Shown: piece by piece, positions 1 to 6,516 of the stretch
Layout of the letters: each line of letters begins with the position of its first letter
Numbering within the stretch: position 1 is the first letter of the stretch
NCBI GenBank assembly: GCA_021812745.1
Contig: JAKAMS010000148.1
Coordinates: 1-6,516, forward strand
Direction of reading: 5' to 3'
Origin: Bacteroidota bacterium
Lineage (GTDB): Bacteria; Bacteroidota; Ignavibacteria; Ignavibacteriales; Melioribacteraceae
DNA: 6,516 nucleotides
Position numbers and translations under genes: made by a program
The notes under the pieces: model-generated
The model's database searches: none
What the model was told of the DNA's origin: nothing
What the model saw: the letters and a program-made list of their open reading frames with translations, nothing else

Positions 1-1797
1 GTTGATTACGCTCATAAATTTTTCAATAACTCACTAATGATTACAACGCCCGACAAAAATTTTAATGAAGGATATAGATGGGCTCTTGTTGGGACGGATC
101 GTTTTTTTGTAAATACTCCGGGAATTGGTAAATCACTTGTCGCCGGCTATTCCACAACCGCCAAGGGATGGGATGGCGGACAAAAAATTAACGGGCGCCC
201 CGGTTATGCATGGTATTTTGGCAGAGACGGAGTGTGGAGCAGTTTTGCTTTGCTCGATTACGGAGATTTCGAAAAAGTTAAATCGGTTCTCGAGTTCTTC
301 AACAAGTATCAAGATTTAAATGGAAAAATATTTCATGAACTGACTACCTCCGGTGCCGTTCATTATGATGCATCGGATGCAACTCCGCTTTATATAATTC
401 TTGCTGGAAGATATCTTCAACATACCGGCGATGTAGAATTCATAAAACAGAATTGGACGCACATAAAAAAAGCAATTGATTTTTGTTATTCAACAGATAC
501 CGACAAAGATCATTTGATCGAAAATACAAATGTTGGACATGGATGGGTTGAAGGAGGCGGACTTTATACCGCGCATACAGAAGTTTATCTTGCTGCATGT
601 TGGTCGGAAGCTCTTAATGAAGCTGGAAAAATGGCTAAGGCAATCGGTCTGAATGAAGAAAGCAAAAAGTATAATGATGAATCCGGAGTTGTAAAAAAAA
701 TTATTAATGAAGATTTCTGGAATAAAGAAAATGATTTTCTGAGCTTTTCGAAAATGAAAGACGGAAAATTCAATTCCGAAAAAACTGTGCTTGCGGCGGT
801 GCCCGTTTATTTTGATATGCTCGACAAAACGAAAGCTAAAAAAGTTGTAAATGCTTTTGCGGAAAATTATTTCTCATCTGATTGGGGAGTTAGAATTCTT
901 CGCGAGGACAGTCCGATCTTCAATCCGCGCGGTTATCATACCGGAAGTGTCTGGCCGCTCTTTACTGGCTGGTCCGCTCTTGCCGAATATAAAAACGGAA
1001 ATTCTGTTCAAGGATTTACCCATGTAATGAACAATCTGCTCGTTTACAAAAATTGGCAGCTAGGTTTTGTAGAAGAAGTTTTGAACGGTGCAGAATATAA
1101 ACCGTCCGGAGTTTGTTCGCATCAAGCTTGGAGTGAAACTATGGTACTTCAACCGGCAATTGAAGGAATGCTCGGGTTGAAAGCCGACGTGTTGAACAAC
1201 AAGCTAACACTATCTCCCCGGTTTCCCGCTGATTGGAATTTTGTTAAAGTTGAGCGAATTAAAATTGGGAAAGCGCTTATAAACTTTGAAATGAAACGGG
1301 AAAAAGGAAAAACTGAATTTAATTTTACATCTCCTTCTTCTAGTTCAATACAAATAGAATTCAATCCCTCATTTGCTAATGGAACAAAATTGAACAACTT
1401 ATTTATCAATGGTAAGCGGACCTCAATCGAGCAATTGAACAATTCAACAATCCATTTATCATTAGTACTTAATAAATCGTGTAAGATCGAAATTTCTCAT
1501 TCCGGCGGTATTTCTGTTTTGCCCGAGATTGTTCTTCCGAAACCAAACGATTCTTCAAAAGGATTTAGAATTTTGTCCGATAAGTTTTCCGGTAATTACT
1601 ATACTGCAGAAGCTCAGGGTAAGAGCGGAAGTCAAAATGAAATGAGTGTTTACTGCGCTGATAATAAAATTACTAATGTTGAGAATGGAAAAATAATTTC
1701 TTCTGACGGCTCAGTTTATAAAATTGCAGTTGAGTTTGAAAAGAGTTCATTTAAATATCTAAACAAAACTGTGAAATTAAAAATTGATCGAAAATAA
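1..1797 (+). CDS. Amylo-alpha-1,6-glucosidase / glycogen-debranching-like (alpha/alpha)6 glycosidase, 5'-truncated
   Basis: The frame is open from base 1, so the N-terminus lies outside the window and the ATG at 37 is probably internal. Residues below are counted from that ATG. Residues 10-380 look like a six-hairpin (alpha/alpha)6 barrel: WYFGRDGVWSS (59-69) matches the W..GRD motif of debranching enzymes, YDASDATPLYI (110-120) matches their DAT(L/P) substrate-site motif, and HTGSVWPLFTGW (301-312) and QAWSETM (363-369) are also family-like. By alignment in the head with debranching enzymes, the general acid would be E172 in HGWVEGGG, where those enzymes usually carry Asp in W-M-D, and the base E347 in GFVEEVLNG. 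A beta-rich region (about 385-486) with LTLSPRFPADW resembles the C-terminal domain of GH65/GH78-type enzymes. A further tail of about 95 residues is unassigned. Inverting hydrolysis of an alpha-glycosidic bond is inferred; the substrate is unknown and need not be glycogen. The GH3 gene follows after 63 bases on the same strand. Localisation cannot be judged without the N-terminus. Confidence 0.8.
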   Translation, partial: VDYAHKFFNNSLMITTPDKNFNEGYRWALVGTDRFFVNTPGIGKSLVAGYSTTAKGWDGGQKINGRPGYAWYFGRDGVWSSFALLDYGDFEKVKSVLEFFNKYQDLNGKIFHELTTSGAVHYDASDATPLYIILAGRYLQHTGDVEFIKQNWTHIKKAIDFCYSTDTDKDHLIENTNVGHGWVEGGGLYTAHTEVYLAACWSEALNEAGKMAKAIGLNEESKKYNDESGVVKKIINEDFWNKENDFLSFSKMKDGKFNSEKTVLAAVPVYFDMLDKTKAKKVVNAFAENYFSSDWGVRILREDSPIFNPRGYHTGSVWPLFTGWSALAEYKNGNSVQGFTHVMNNLLVYKNWQLGFVEEVLNGAEYKPSGVCSHQAWSETMVLQPAIEGMLGLKADVLNNKLTLSPRFPADWNFVKVERIKIGKALINFEMKREKGKTEFNFTSPSSSSIQIEFNPSFANGTKLNNLFINGKRTSIEQLNNSTIHLSLVLNKSCKIEISHSGGISVLPEIVLPKPNDSSKGFRILSDKFSGNYYTAEAQGKSGSQNEMSVYCADNKITNVENGKIISSDGSVYKIAVEFEKSSFKYLNKTVKLKIDRK

Positions 1798-1806
1798 AGA
1801 GGAATT

Positions 1807-1848
1807 ATCAGCGTACATCCGTTAAATCTGTGTTATCTGTGTTCTATT
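1807..1848 (+). repeat. Intergenic repeat of 9-bp units, copy 1
   Basis: The spacer between the first two genes is built of units of about 9 bases that each start with ATC. The unit at 1807-1816 starts ATCAG and has one extra base; 1817-1825 starts ATCCG; 1826-1834 and 1835-1843 are both exactly ATCTGTGTT. The array closes with CTATT (1844-1848), which directly abuts the Shine-Dalgarno site of the next gene. A shorter copy lies in inverse orientation after that gene at 4442-4473. The last 17 bases (1832-1848) match the reverse complement of 4442-4458 at 16 of 17 positions. Similar intergenic strings are, from memory, scattered in several bacterial genomes, but I cannot confirm that here. Function is unknown. 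Confidence 0.7.
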
Positions 1849-1855
1849 AAGGAGG
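1849..1855 (+). promoter_or_regulatory. Strong Shine-Dalgarno site for the GH3 gene
   Basis: AAGGAGG lies five bases upstream of the GTG at 1861. This spacing decides the start: GTG 1861 is well placed, whereas the ATG three codons later (1870) would be 14 bases away. The third gene of the window has no comparable site. Confidence 0.85.
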
Positions 1856-1860
1856 CGGCA

Positions 1861-4446
1861 GTGAAAAAAATGATTGTTCTTTTATTCATGCCAGCATTGT
1901 TATACGCGCAGCAAAAGCATGAATTTCCTTTTCAGAACACGAAATTATCTGTAGAGGAACGAGCGGCAGATCTTGTCTCCCGGATGACTCTAAAAGAAAA
2001 AATTTCTCAAATGAATTATGATGCGCCTGCTATTGAACGGCTTGGCATTCCTAAATATAACTGGTGGAATGAATGTCTTCATGGAGTTGCTCGTAACGGA
2101 TTAGCAACTGTGTTTCCTCAAGCCATCGGTTTAGCGGCGATGTGGGATAAAAATTTAATGTACAAAGTCGGCTGCGCAATTTCTGATGAAGCCCGCGCTA
2201 AATATAATGATGCCGTTCAAAGAGGCAGAAGAGGAATATATCAGGGAATAACTTTCTGGTCGCCGAACATTAATATTTTTAGAGATCCAAGATGGGGACG
2301 CGGGATGGAGACATACGGAGAAGATCCATATCTCACCGGACAAACAGCAGTTCAGTTTATAAAAGGCTTGCAAGGGAACGATCCCAAATATTTGAAAGTA
2401 GTCGCAACAGCAAAACATTTTGCAGTTCACAGCGGACCCGAACCCGACCGCCATTCGTTTGATGCGAATATAAGCGAGTACGATTTACGCGAAACATATT
2501 TGCCGGCATTTAAGGTGAGCGTTCAAGAAGGACATGTTCAATCGTTGATGTGTGCATACAATAGTTTAAGGGGGAAAGCATGCTGCAGCAATGATCCTCT
2601 CCTTGAAAAAATTCTCCGCGAAGAATGGGGCTTCAAAGGTTACGTTGTATCAGACTGCTGGGCAATCTCCGATATCTATGAATTTCATAAGCAAACTAAA
2701 AATGCCTCTGAAGCTTCCGCTCTTGCTGTGAAAGCCGGAACCGATCTTGAATGCGGAAATTCATATCCGGCATTGAATGATGCAATTCAAAAAGGATTGA
2801 TAAAAGAAGAAGAAATTAATCTCTCTTTGAAGAGATTGATGGAAGCCCGTTTAAAACTTGGAATGTTCGATCCGCCGTCAATGGTTCCATATTCAAAGCT
2901 AAAGATGGATATAGTTGATTCGAAGAAGAATCAACAACTTGCAAATGAGGCGGCAAAAAAATCTATTGTATTGTTGAAGAATGAAAATAATCTTCTTCCC
3001 CTCAAAAAAAATATAAAAACAATTGCCGTCATTGGACCAAATGCAAACGATGAAGAAATTCTTCTTGGCAATTATAACGGCACGCCTTCAAACCCAATTA
3101 CTCCACTGAACGGAATAATTCATAAAGCAGGAAAGAATTCCAAAATTATTTTTGAAAGAGGATGCAACATAACCGATGGAATTCCATATCTAGAAACTAT
3201 TCCGGCTGATTTTCTTTTTACTTCAACTGACAAAAAACAAAAGGGATTGTATGGAGAGTACTTCGATAATCCGGAGTGGAAAGGAAAGCCAGCTAAAATT
3301 AGAGTTGATAAGAAAATTGATTTCAAATGGCTTCAAAGTTCTAAAGACAATTTTTATGAAGGAAATAAAAGTGTGCGGTGGACCGGATTTATCGCACCTA
3401 AAAAATCCGGGACTTATCAATTAGGCGGTTACGGTTTTAACGGCTTCAATATTTATCTGGAAGATACATTGCTGGTAAAATTTAATGGTGAGCATCAACC
3501 CAATAAAATTTATGAAAGCGTTAAACTCGATGCGGACAAATTGTATAAGATCAGAATAGAATTCTTTGCTCATACCAGATATGCACAGATGCAGTTAATT
3601 TGGTCTATGCCGGATGATAATGCAGAAGAGCGCGCAATCGAAGCCGTAAAGAAAAGCGATTTGGCAATAATGTTTGTGGGGCTATCACCCCGGCTTGAAG
3701 GAGAAGAACTAAATATTGATGTAAAGGGATTTAAGGGAGGCGACAGAACAAATCTCGATTTACCGGAGACTCAAGAAAAATTATTAGAGAAAATTTATGA
3801 GCTTGGGAAACCCGTCGTTCTGGTGCTTATAAACGGAAGCGCTCTTTCGATCAATTGGGCGGATAAAAATATTCCGGCAATAGTTGAAGCGTGGTACGGC
3901 GGTCAAGCTGCGGGAAGTGCAATTGCAGATGTCTTATTCGGAGATTATAACCCAGCCGGCAGATTGCCGGTAACTTTTTACAAATCTGTTGACCAGCTTC
4001 CCGACTTCAGAAATTATAATATGAAAAGTAGAACCTATAGATATTTTGACGGAGATGTTTTATATCCATTCGGATATGGATTAAGTTATACCTCGTTTGA
4101 ATATAGCAATCTACGTTTAAGCAAAGACAAAATTTGTGTGGGCGATTCAGTGATATTATCTGTTAATGTGAGAAATACCGGAAAAATCTCCGGAGAAGAA
4201 GTTGTTCAGCTTTATAATTACGGAAATATTTTTAGTTCATCCGGCGCGATTAAATCTCTTAAAGGTTTTGAGCGCATCTCTTTGAAACCGGATCAAACAA
4301 AAACAGTTGAGTTTAAAATCAATTCTCAAACGCTGGAACAATTCAGAGAGAAAGGGTTTGTGGTTGACAAAGGAGAATATCATTTGTCTGTTGGTTCATC
4401 TTCAAGAAATTCAGACTGCAAGGAAGTAAAACTAATAATTGAATAG
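1861..4446 (+). CDS. Secreted GH3 glycosidase with PA14 insert, probable beta-xylosidase (or beta-glucosidase)
   Basis: This is a complete 861-residue protein starting at GTG. The signal peptide (1-16) ends LLYA|QQ, so export at least to the periplasm is expected; it lacks a lipobox Cys. The GH3 N-terminal TIM barrel (about 35-335) shows NECLHG (70-75), RDPRWGR (141-147), YGEDP (152-156), KHF (185-187) and the nucleophile D265 in VVSDC. The GH3 C-terminal alpha/beta domain starts near 365 (SIVLLKNENNLLPL) and is interrupted by a PA14 domain (about 459-583; LYGEYFDN at its start). It resumes with LEGEE (612-616), which holds the likely acid/base, probably E615. GGDRTNLDLP and YPFGYGLSYT follow, then a fibronectin-III-like domain (about 752-850). 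Family knowledge: these enzymes retain configuration and release terminal beta-linked sugars from the non-reducing end; PA14 inserts can narrow the active-site entrance. E71 and the Cys after D265 are typical of the xylosidase-type subgroup, so xylo-oligosaccharides are favoured, but glucose or arabinose specificity is possible. No key residue appears missing. It is probably co-transcribed with both neighbours. Confidence 0.95.
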   Translation: MKKMIVLLFMPALLYAQQKHEFPFQNTKLSVEERAADLVSRMTLKEKISQMNYDAPAIERLGIPKYNWWNECLHGVARNGLATVFPQAIGLAAMWDKNLMYKVGCAISDEARAKYNDAVQRGRRGIYQGITFWSPNINIFRDPRWGRGMETYGEDPYLTGQTAVQFIKGLQGNDPKYLKVVATAKHFAVHSGPEPDRHSFDANISEYDLRETYLPAFKVSVQEGHVQSLMCAYNSLRGKACCSNDPLLEKILREEWGFKGYVVSDCWAISDIYEFHKQTKNASEASALAVKAGTDLECGNSYPALNDAIQKGLIKEEEINLSLKRLMEARLKLGMFDPPSMVPYSKLKMDIVDSKKNQQLANEAAKKSIVLLKNENNLLPLKKNIKTIAVIGPNANDEEILLGNYNGTPSNPITPLNGIIHKAGKNSKIIFERGCNITDGIPYLETIPADFLFTSTDKKQKGLYGEYFDNPEWKGKPAKIRVDKKIDFKWLQSSKDNFYEGNKSVRWTGFIAPKKSGTYQLGGYGFNGFNIYLEDTLLVKFNGEHQPNKIYESVKLDADKLYKIRIEFFAHTRYAQMQLIWSMPDDNAEERAIEAVKKSDLAIMFVGLSPRLEGEELNIDVKGFKGGDRTNLDLPETQEKLLEKIYELGKPVVLVLINGSALSINWADKNIPAIVEAWYGGQAAGSAIADVLFGDYNPAGRLPVTFYKSVDQLPDFRNYNMKSRTYRYFDGDVLYPFGYGLSYTSFEYSNLRLSKDKICVGDSVILSVNVRNTGKISGEEVVQLYNYGNIFSSSGAIKSLKGFERISLKPDQTKTVEFKINSQTLEQFREKGFVVDKGEYHLSVGSSSRNSDCKEVKLIIE

Positions 4447-4473
4447 AACTCAGATAACGCGGATGAGACTGAT
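4442..4473 (-). repeat. Intergenic repeat of 9-bp units, copy 2 (inverted)
   Basis: Read on the minus strand this is a shorter version of the repeat at 1807-1848. It has a unit starting ATCAG (4465-4473), then ATCCGCGTT (4456-4464), ATCTGAGTT (4447-4455) and the closing CTATT (4442-4446). Unit order and closing pentamer agree with copy 1, but one ATCTG unit is absent. The GH3 stop codon TAG (4444-4446) lies inside the closing pentamer, so the repeat touches the reading frame. The remaining spacer (4474-4501) is AT-rich and shows no GC-rich hairpin or other recognisable signal. Confidence 0.65.
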
Positions 4474-4501
4474 TAAATCGTTTTTAATTAAAGAGACAGA
4501 C

Positions 4502-6516
4502 ATGAAAAGAATATTAATATTACTTCTGTTGACATCTCAATTGTTTGCGCAAGAACTGAAAGTTTCGGATTCCTATCTTACTTTCAAGGCAAAGCAGAAT
4601 GACCCGCTTTACACTACTTATACCGCGGCAATGGAACGGTCTAGATTATACGACGATAAGGGTTATAAGATGGATTACTATTCGGAACATTCTCCTATAA
4701 GTTATTCGGGAGATCAAGCCGGAAAATTTTATTGTGTGTGGAAGGTTGATCAAGTTGTTATAATGAATACCGGTGAGTTTTATGAAAAACCTGTTGTTAC
4801 TTCATCATTCCCCGATATGATGATAATGGAATATTCGCCTTTCAAAGGAATAAAAGTACAAGAGACATTTTTCGTTTACAGTTCTTCAATTGCGCTTGTC
4901 AATCTGCAAATTAAAAACACAGATAGCATAAATCATAATATCGAACTTTACCCGGTTCTTGAGCTTGGCAACGATTTGCTTCTGATCGAAGAATACAATA
5001 AGAAAAATAACGGATATGTTACAGAGCACCATGAATCGAAATACAGATTGATAAGTTCGCTATACAAGAATCAACCTTATCCAACAGACACACGCGACTA
5101 TTTTACTTCGAGCTTTATTCCATACTCCTTTGGGGGATATCATAAATCGCTAGAGGATTTTTATATAACAATCAAAACTGATTTTTATGCTGAGAATAGA
5201 AACGATTCTCTGAATCACAAAACAAACGGACTCGTGAATTTTATTTCGCTTCACGGTAAACTTTCTTTAAAACCCGGAGAAGAAACAAATGTGCGTTATT
5301 TCCGTGGATGGCAAGATCAGAAAGAAGATTTGCAAAATCTGAAATCAGAAATTGAAAAATTAAAAACGGAACCGCTTCAAAAATACGTAGATGCAAACGT
5401 GAGATTGTTTTCACAAATCCCGCGAATAAAATTTAAATCTCAAGATGAAAAATTAGTTTATCTGGGTTCTTTCAATCTTGCGCGCGGATCTTTCTATCCG
5501 CCAACCGAAAAAACTAATTACAATTTTTATGTTTTCTCCCGGCAGCCATTGTGGGGATGGGGACACGGTCATCAGGTTCTGCATGAATCATTAAGTATGC
5601 TTGCGTATGCTTATCTCGATCCTAAATCAGCAGAGGGTTCACAACGTGTTTATATGGAACAGCAACGAAATGACGGACTTATTGCATACCGCCACGGTCC
5701 GCGCGGTTTGCAAGATTATCCTCATTTCAGCAAAGAGTTGAATAAAGAAATGTCAACAACCTCAGCGCCTTTTTTCAACTGGATTAATTGGGAAGTATAT
5801 AAAGTTAGCAAGGATAAAAAATTTCTTGCTGATGCATATCAGAGTGGAGCAAAATACATGAACTGGTTGATTGAGAATCGTGATGTTGATAAGGATGGCT
5901 TGTATGAATGGGGACCGTACGGAATAATTGAAAATGTCCGCGATTGGTACAATGCGGTTTTTCAGGTAAGTGCCGATAGGCATCTTGATGTTGACAAGGA
6001 AGATATTTCCGATGAACTTGATTGTGTTGATCTTACGTTGATGATGATAAAAGAAATGCGGTCCCTCTCCAAAATAGCGAAAGAACTAGGAATGAAAAAC
6101 GGATCACTCGCGTGGGAAAAAATGGCGGATGCTACTTCCAAACTTGTAAATGAAAAGATGTGGGACGACAGCAGCAAATTTTATTATTCAATAAATAGAA
6201 AAGATCACTCATTCAAATATCTCACACGTGATCTTCGGAGAATGGAGATAATAGGATTTTTGGCGCTTTGGGCGGAAGTTGCGCCGAAAGAAAGAGCCGC
6301 ATATCTTGTGAAGCATCTTTTAGATCTCAAAAAATTCTGGAGAAAATATGGAGTGCCTACTTTGGCTGCAGATGATAAATGGTTCACGCCTTATGTTGAT
6401 TACTGCTGCAAGTGGAACGGTCCCGTCTGGCTGCTGTGGGATTACATGGTTCTTGATGGATTGAAGAAATACGGATACAATAAAATTGCATCGGAACTTG
6501 CCGGTAAAATGATGCT
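4502..6516 (+). CDS. Secreted GH63 / MGH1-like (alpha/alpha)6-barrel glycosidase, 3'-truncated
   Basis: The frame runs from ATG 4502 to the window edge without a stop (671 codons plus two bases). The start is supported by a signal peptide, MKRILILLLLTSQLFA|QE, cleaved after residue 16; the upstream ribosome site is weak (AAAGAG). Residues about 20-270 form a beta-rich domain with no motif I recognise, followed by a charged helical linker (about 271-305). The barrel then begins: LWGWGHGHQ (350-358), DGLIAYRHGP (391-400), SAPFFNWINWEVYK (421-434), DKDGLYEWG (463-471) and ENVRDWYNAVF (477-487). D481 is the likely general acid by analogy with the E..xRD/E..xMD motif of GH63-type enzymes. FWRKYGVPTLAADD (612-625) and KWNGPVWLLWDYMVLDGL (637-654) match the conserved GH63/trehalase-like 'y..pslaadd' and 'W.GP.W...ny' regions. 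The catalytic base, usually a Glu after this last motif, would lie beyond the window. Inverting hydrolysis of an alpha-glycosidic bond is inferred; substrate unknown. It lies 55 bases after the GH3 gene on the same strand, consistent with one transcript. Confidence 0.8.
   Translation, partial: MKRILILLLLTSQLFAQELKVSDSYLTFKAKQNDPLYTTYTAAMERSRLYDDKGYKMDYYSEHSPISYSGDQAGKFYCVWKVDQVVIMNTGEFYEKPVVTSSFPDMMIMEYSPFKGIKVQETFFVYSSSIALVNLQIKNTDSINHNIELYPVLELGNDLLLIEEYNKKNNGYVTEHHESKYRLISSLYKNQPYPTDTRDYFTSSFIPYSFGGYHKSLEDFYITIKTDFYAENRNDSLNHKTNGLVNFISLHGKLSLKPGEETNVRYFRGWQDQKEDLQNLKSEIEKLKTEPLQKYVDANVRLFSQIPRIKFKSQDEKLVYLGSFNLARGSFYPPTEKTNYNFYVFSRQPLWGWGHGHQVLHESLSMLAYAYLDPKSAEGSQRVYMEQQRNDGLIAYRHGPRGLQDYPHFSKELNKEMSTTSAPFFNWINWEVYKVSKDKKFLADAYQSGAKYMNWLIENRDVDKDGLYEWGPYGIIENVRDWYNAVFQVSADRHLDVDKEDISDELDCVDLTLMMIKEMRSLSKIAKELGMKNGSLAWEKMADATSKLVNEKMWDDSSKFYYSINRKDHSFKYLTRDLRRMEIIGFLALWAEVAPKERAAYLVKHLLDLKKFWRKYGVPTLAADDKWFTPYVDYCCKWNGPVWLLWDYMVLDGLKKYGYNKIASELAGKMM

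Noticed and set aside
37..39. ATG at 37 as the true start of the first gene
   Set aside because: The same frame is open back to base 1 with protein-like codons, there is no Shine-Dalgarno site before 37, and the barrel motifs begin almost at once, so an upstream N-terminal part is expected.
125..319. Small + strand reading frame inside the first gene
   Set aside because: It lies wholly inside the strongly supported barrel coding region in another frame and has no recognisable motif.
1807..1848. CRISPR-like array
   Set aside because: The units are only 9 bases, are directly adjacent without spacers, and no cas gene is present.
585..3420. Several minus-strand reading frames of 62-99 codons inside the first two genes
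   Set aside because: All are opposite well-supported coding sequence, have no family motif and no ribosome site; they are shadows.
4483..4492. Palindrome TTTAATTAAA as a terminator or operator
   Set aside because: It has no GC pairs, no loop and no following T-run, and it lies just before a co-directional gene. A 10-base AT palindrome is expected by chance in AT-rich spacer DNA.
4529..4557. TTGACA at 4529 as a promoter -35 box
   Set aside because: It is inside the signal-peptide coding region, no -10-like hexamer follows at 16-18 bases, and this group does not usually use that consensus.
5762..6387. Three minus-strand reading frames of about 60-73 codons near the right end
   Set aside because: They are antisense to the third gene, whose + frame is continuous through this region and carries conserved motifs such as ENVRDWYNAVF and the GPVW region.

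Overview
The window is almost entirely coding on the + strand. It holds three consecutive genes for carbohydrate-active enzymes in one apparent operon. The first gene is cut by the left edge and the third by the right edge. The DNA is AT-rich. The two genes whose starts are visible encode signal peptides that would be cleaved as (Y/F)-A|Q, leaving an N-terminal glutamine, a pattern common in Bacteroidota and relatives. Together with the protein style, this suggests a member of the Bacteroidota/Ignavibacteriota (FCB) group. The assignment is an inference; there is no marker gene here.

Layout: (1) 1-1797, the C-terminal part of an (alpha/alpha)6-barrel glycosidase resembling the amylo-alpha-1,6-glucosidase / glycogen-debranching C-terminal family. 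(2) 1798-1860, a short gap with a 9-bp-unit intergenic repeat followed by a strong Shine-Dalgarno site. (3) 1861-4446, a complete secreted GH3 enzyme with a PA14 insertion and a C-terminal fibronectin-III-like domain, most like bacterial/plant beta-xylosidases. (4) 4442-4501, a short gap with a second, inverted copy of the repeat that overlaps the GH3 stop codon. (5) 4502 to the right edge, a secreted protein with an N-terminal beta-rich domain and an (alpha/alpha)6 barrel resembling GH63 / mannosylglycerate-hydrolase-like enzymes, truncated before its expected catalytic base.

Taken together this looks like part of a glycan-utilisation locus. A secreted exo-acting GH3 would remove terminal beta-linked sugars (probably xylose or a related pentose), while two inverting-type (alpha/alpha)6 enzymes of uncertain specificity would act on other, probably alpha-linked, residues of the same glycan. 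No transporter, SusC/D pair or regulator is in the window, so the substrate cannot be named.

I did not find a clearly new biological system. The items most worth a second look are the inverted pair of 9-bp-unit repeats bracketing the GH3 gene, and the unresolved specificity of the two (alpha/alpha)6 enzymes. There is no RNA gene, CRISPR array, transposase or convincing terminator, and no gene-free stretch longer than about 65 bases.
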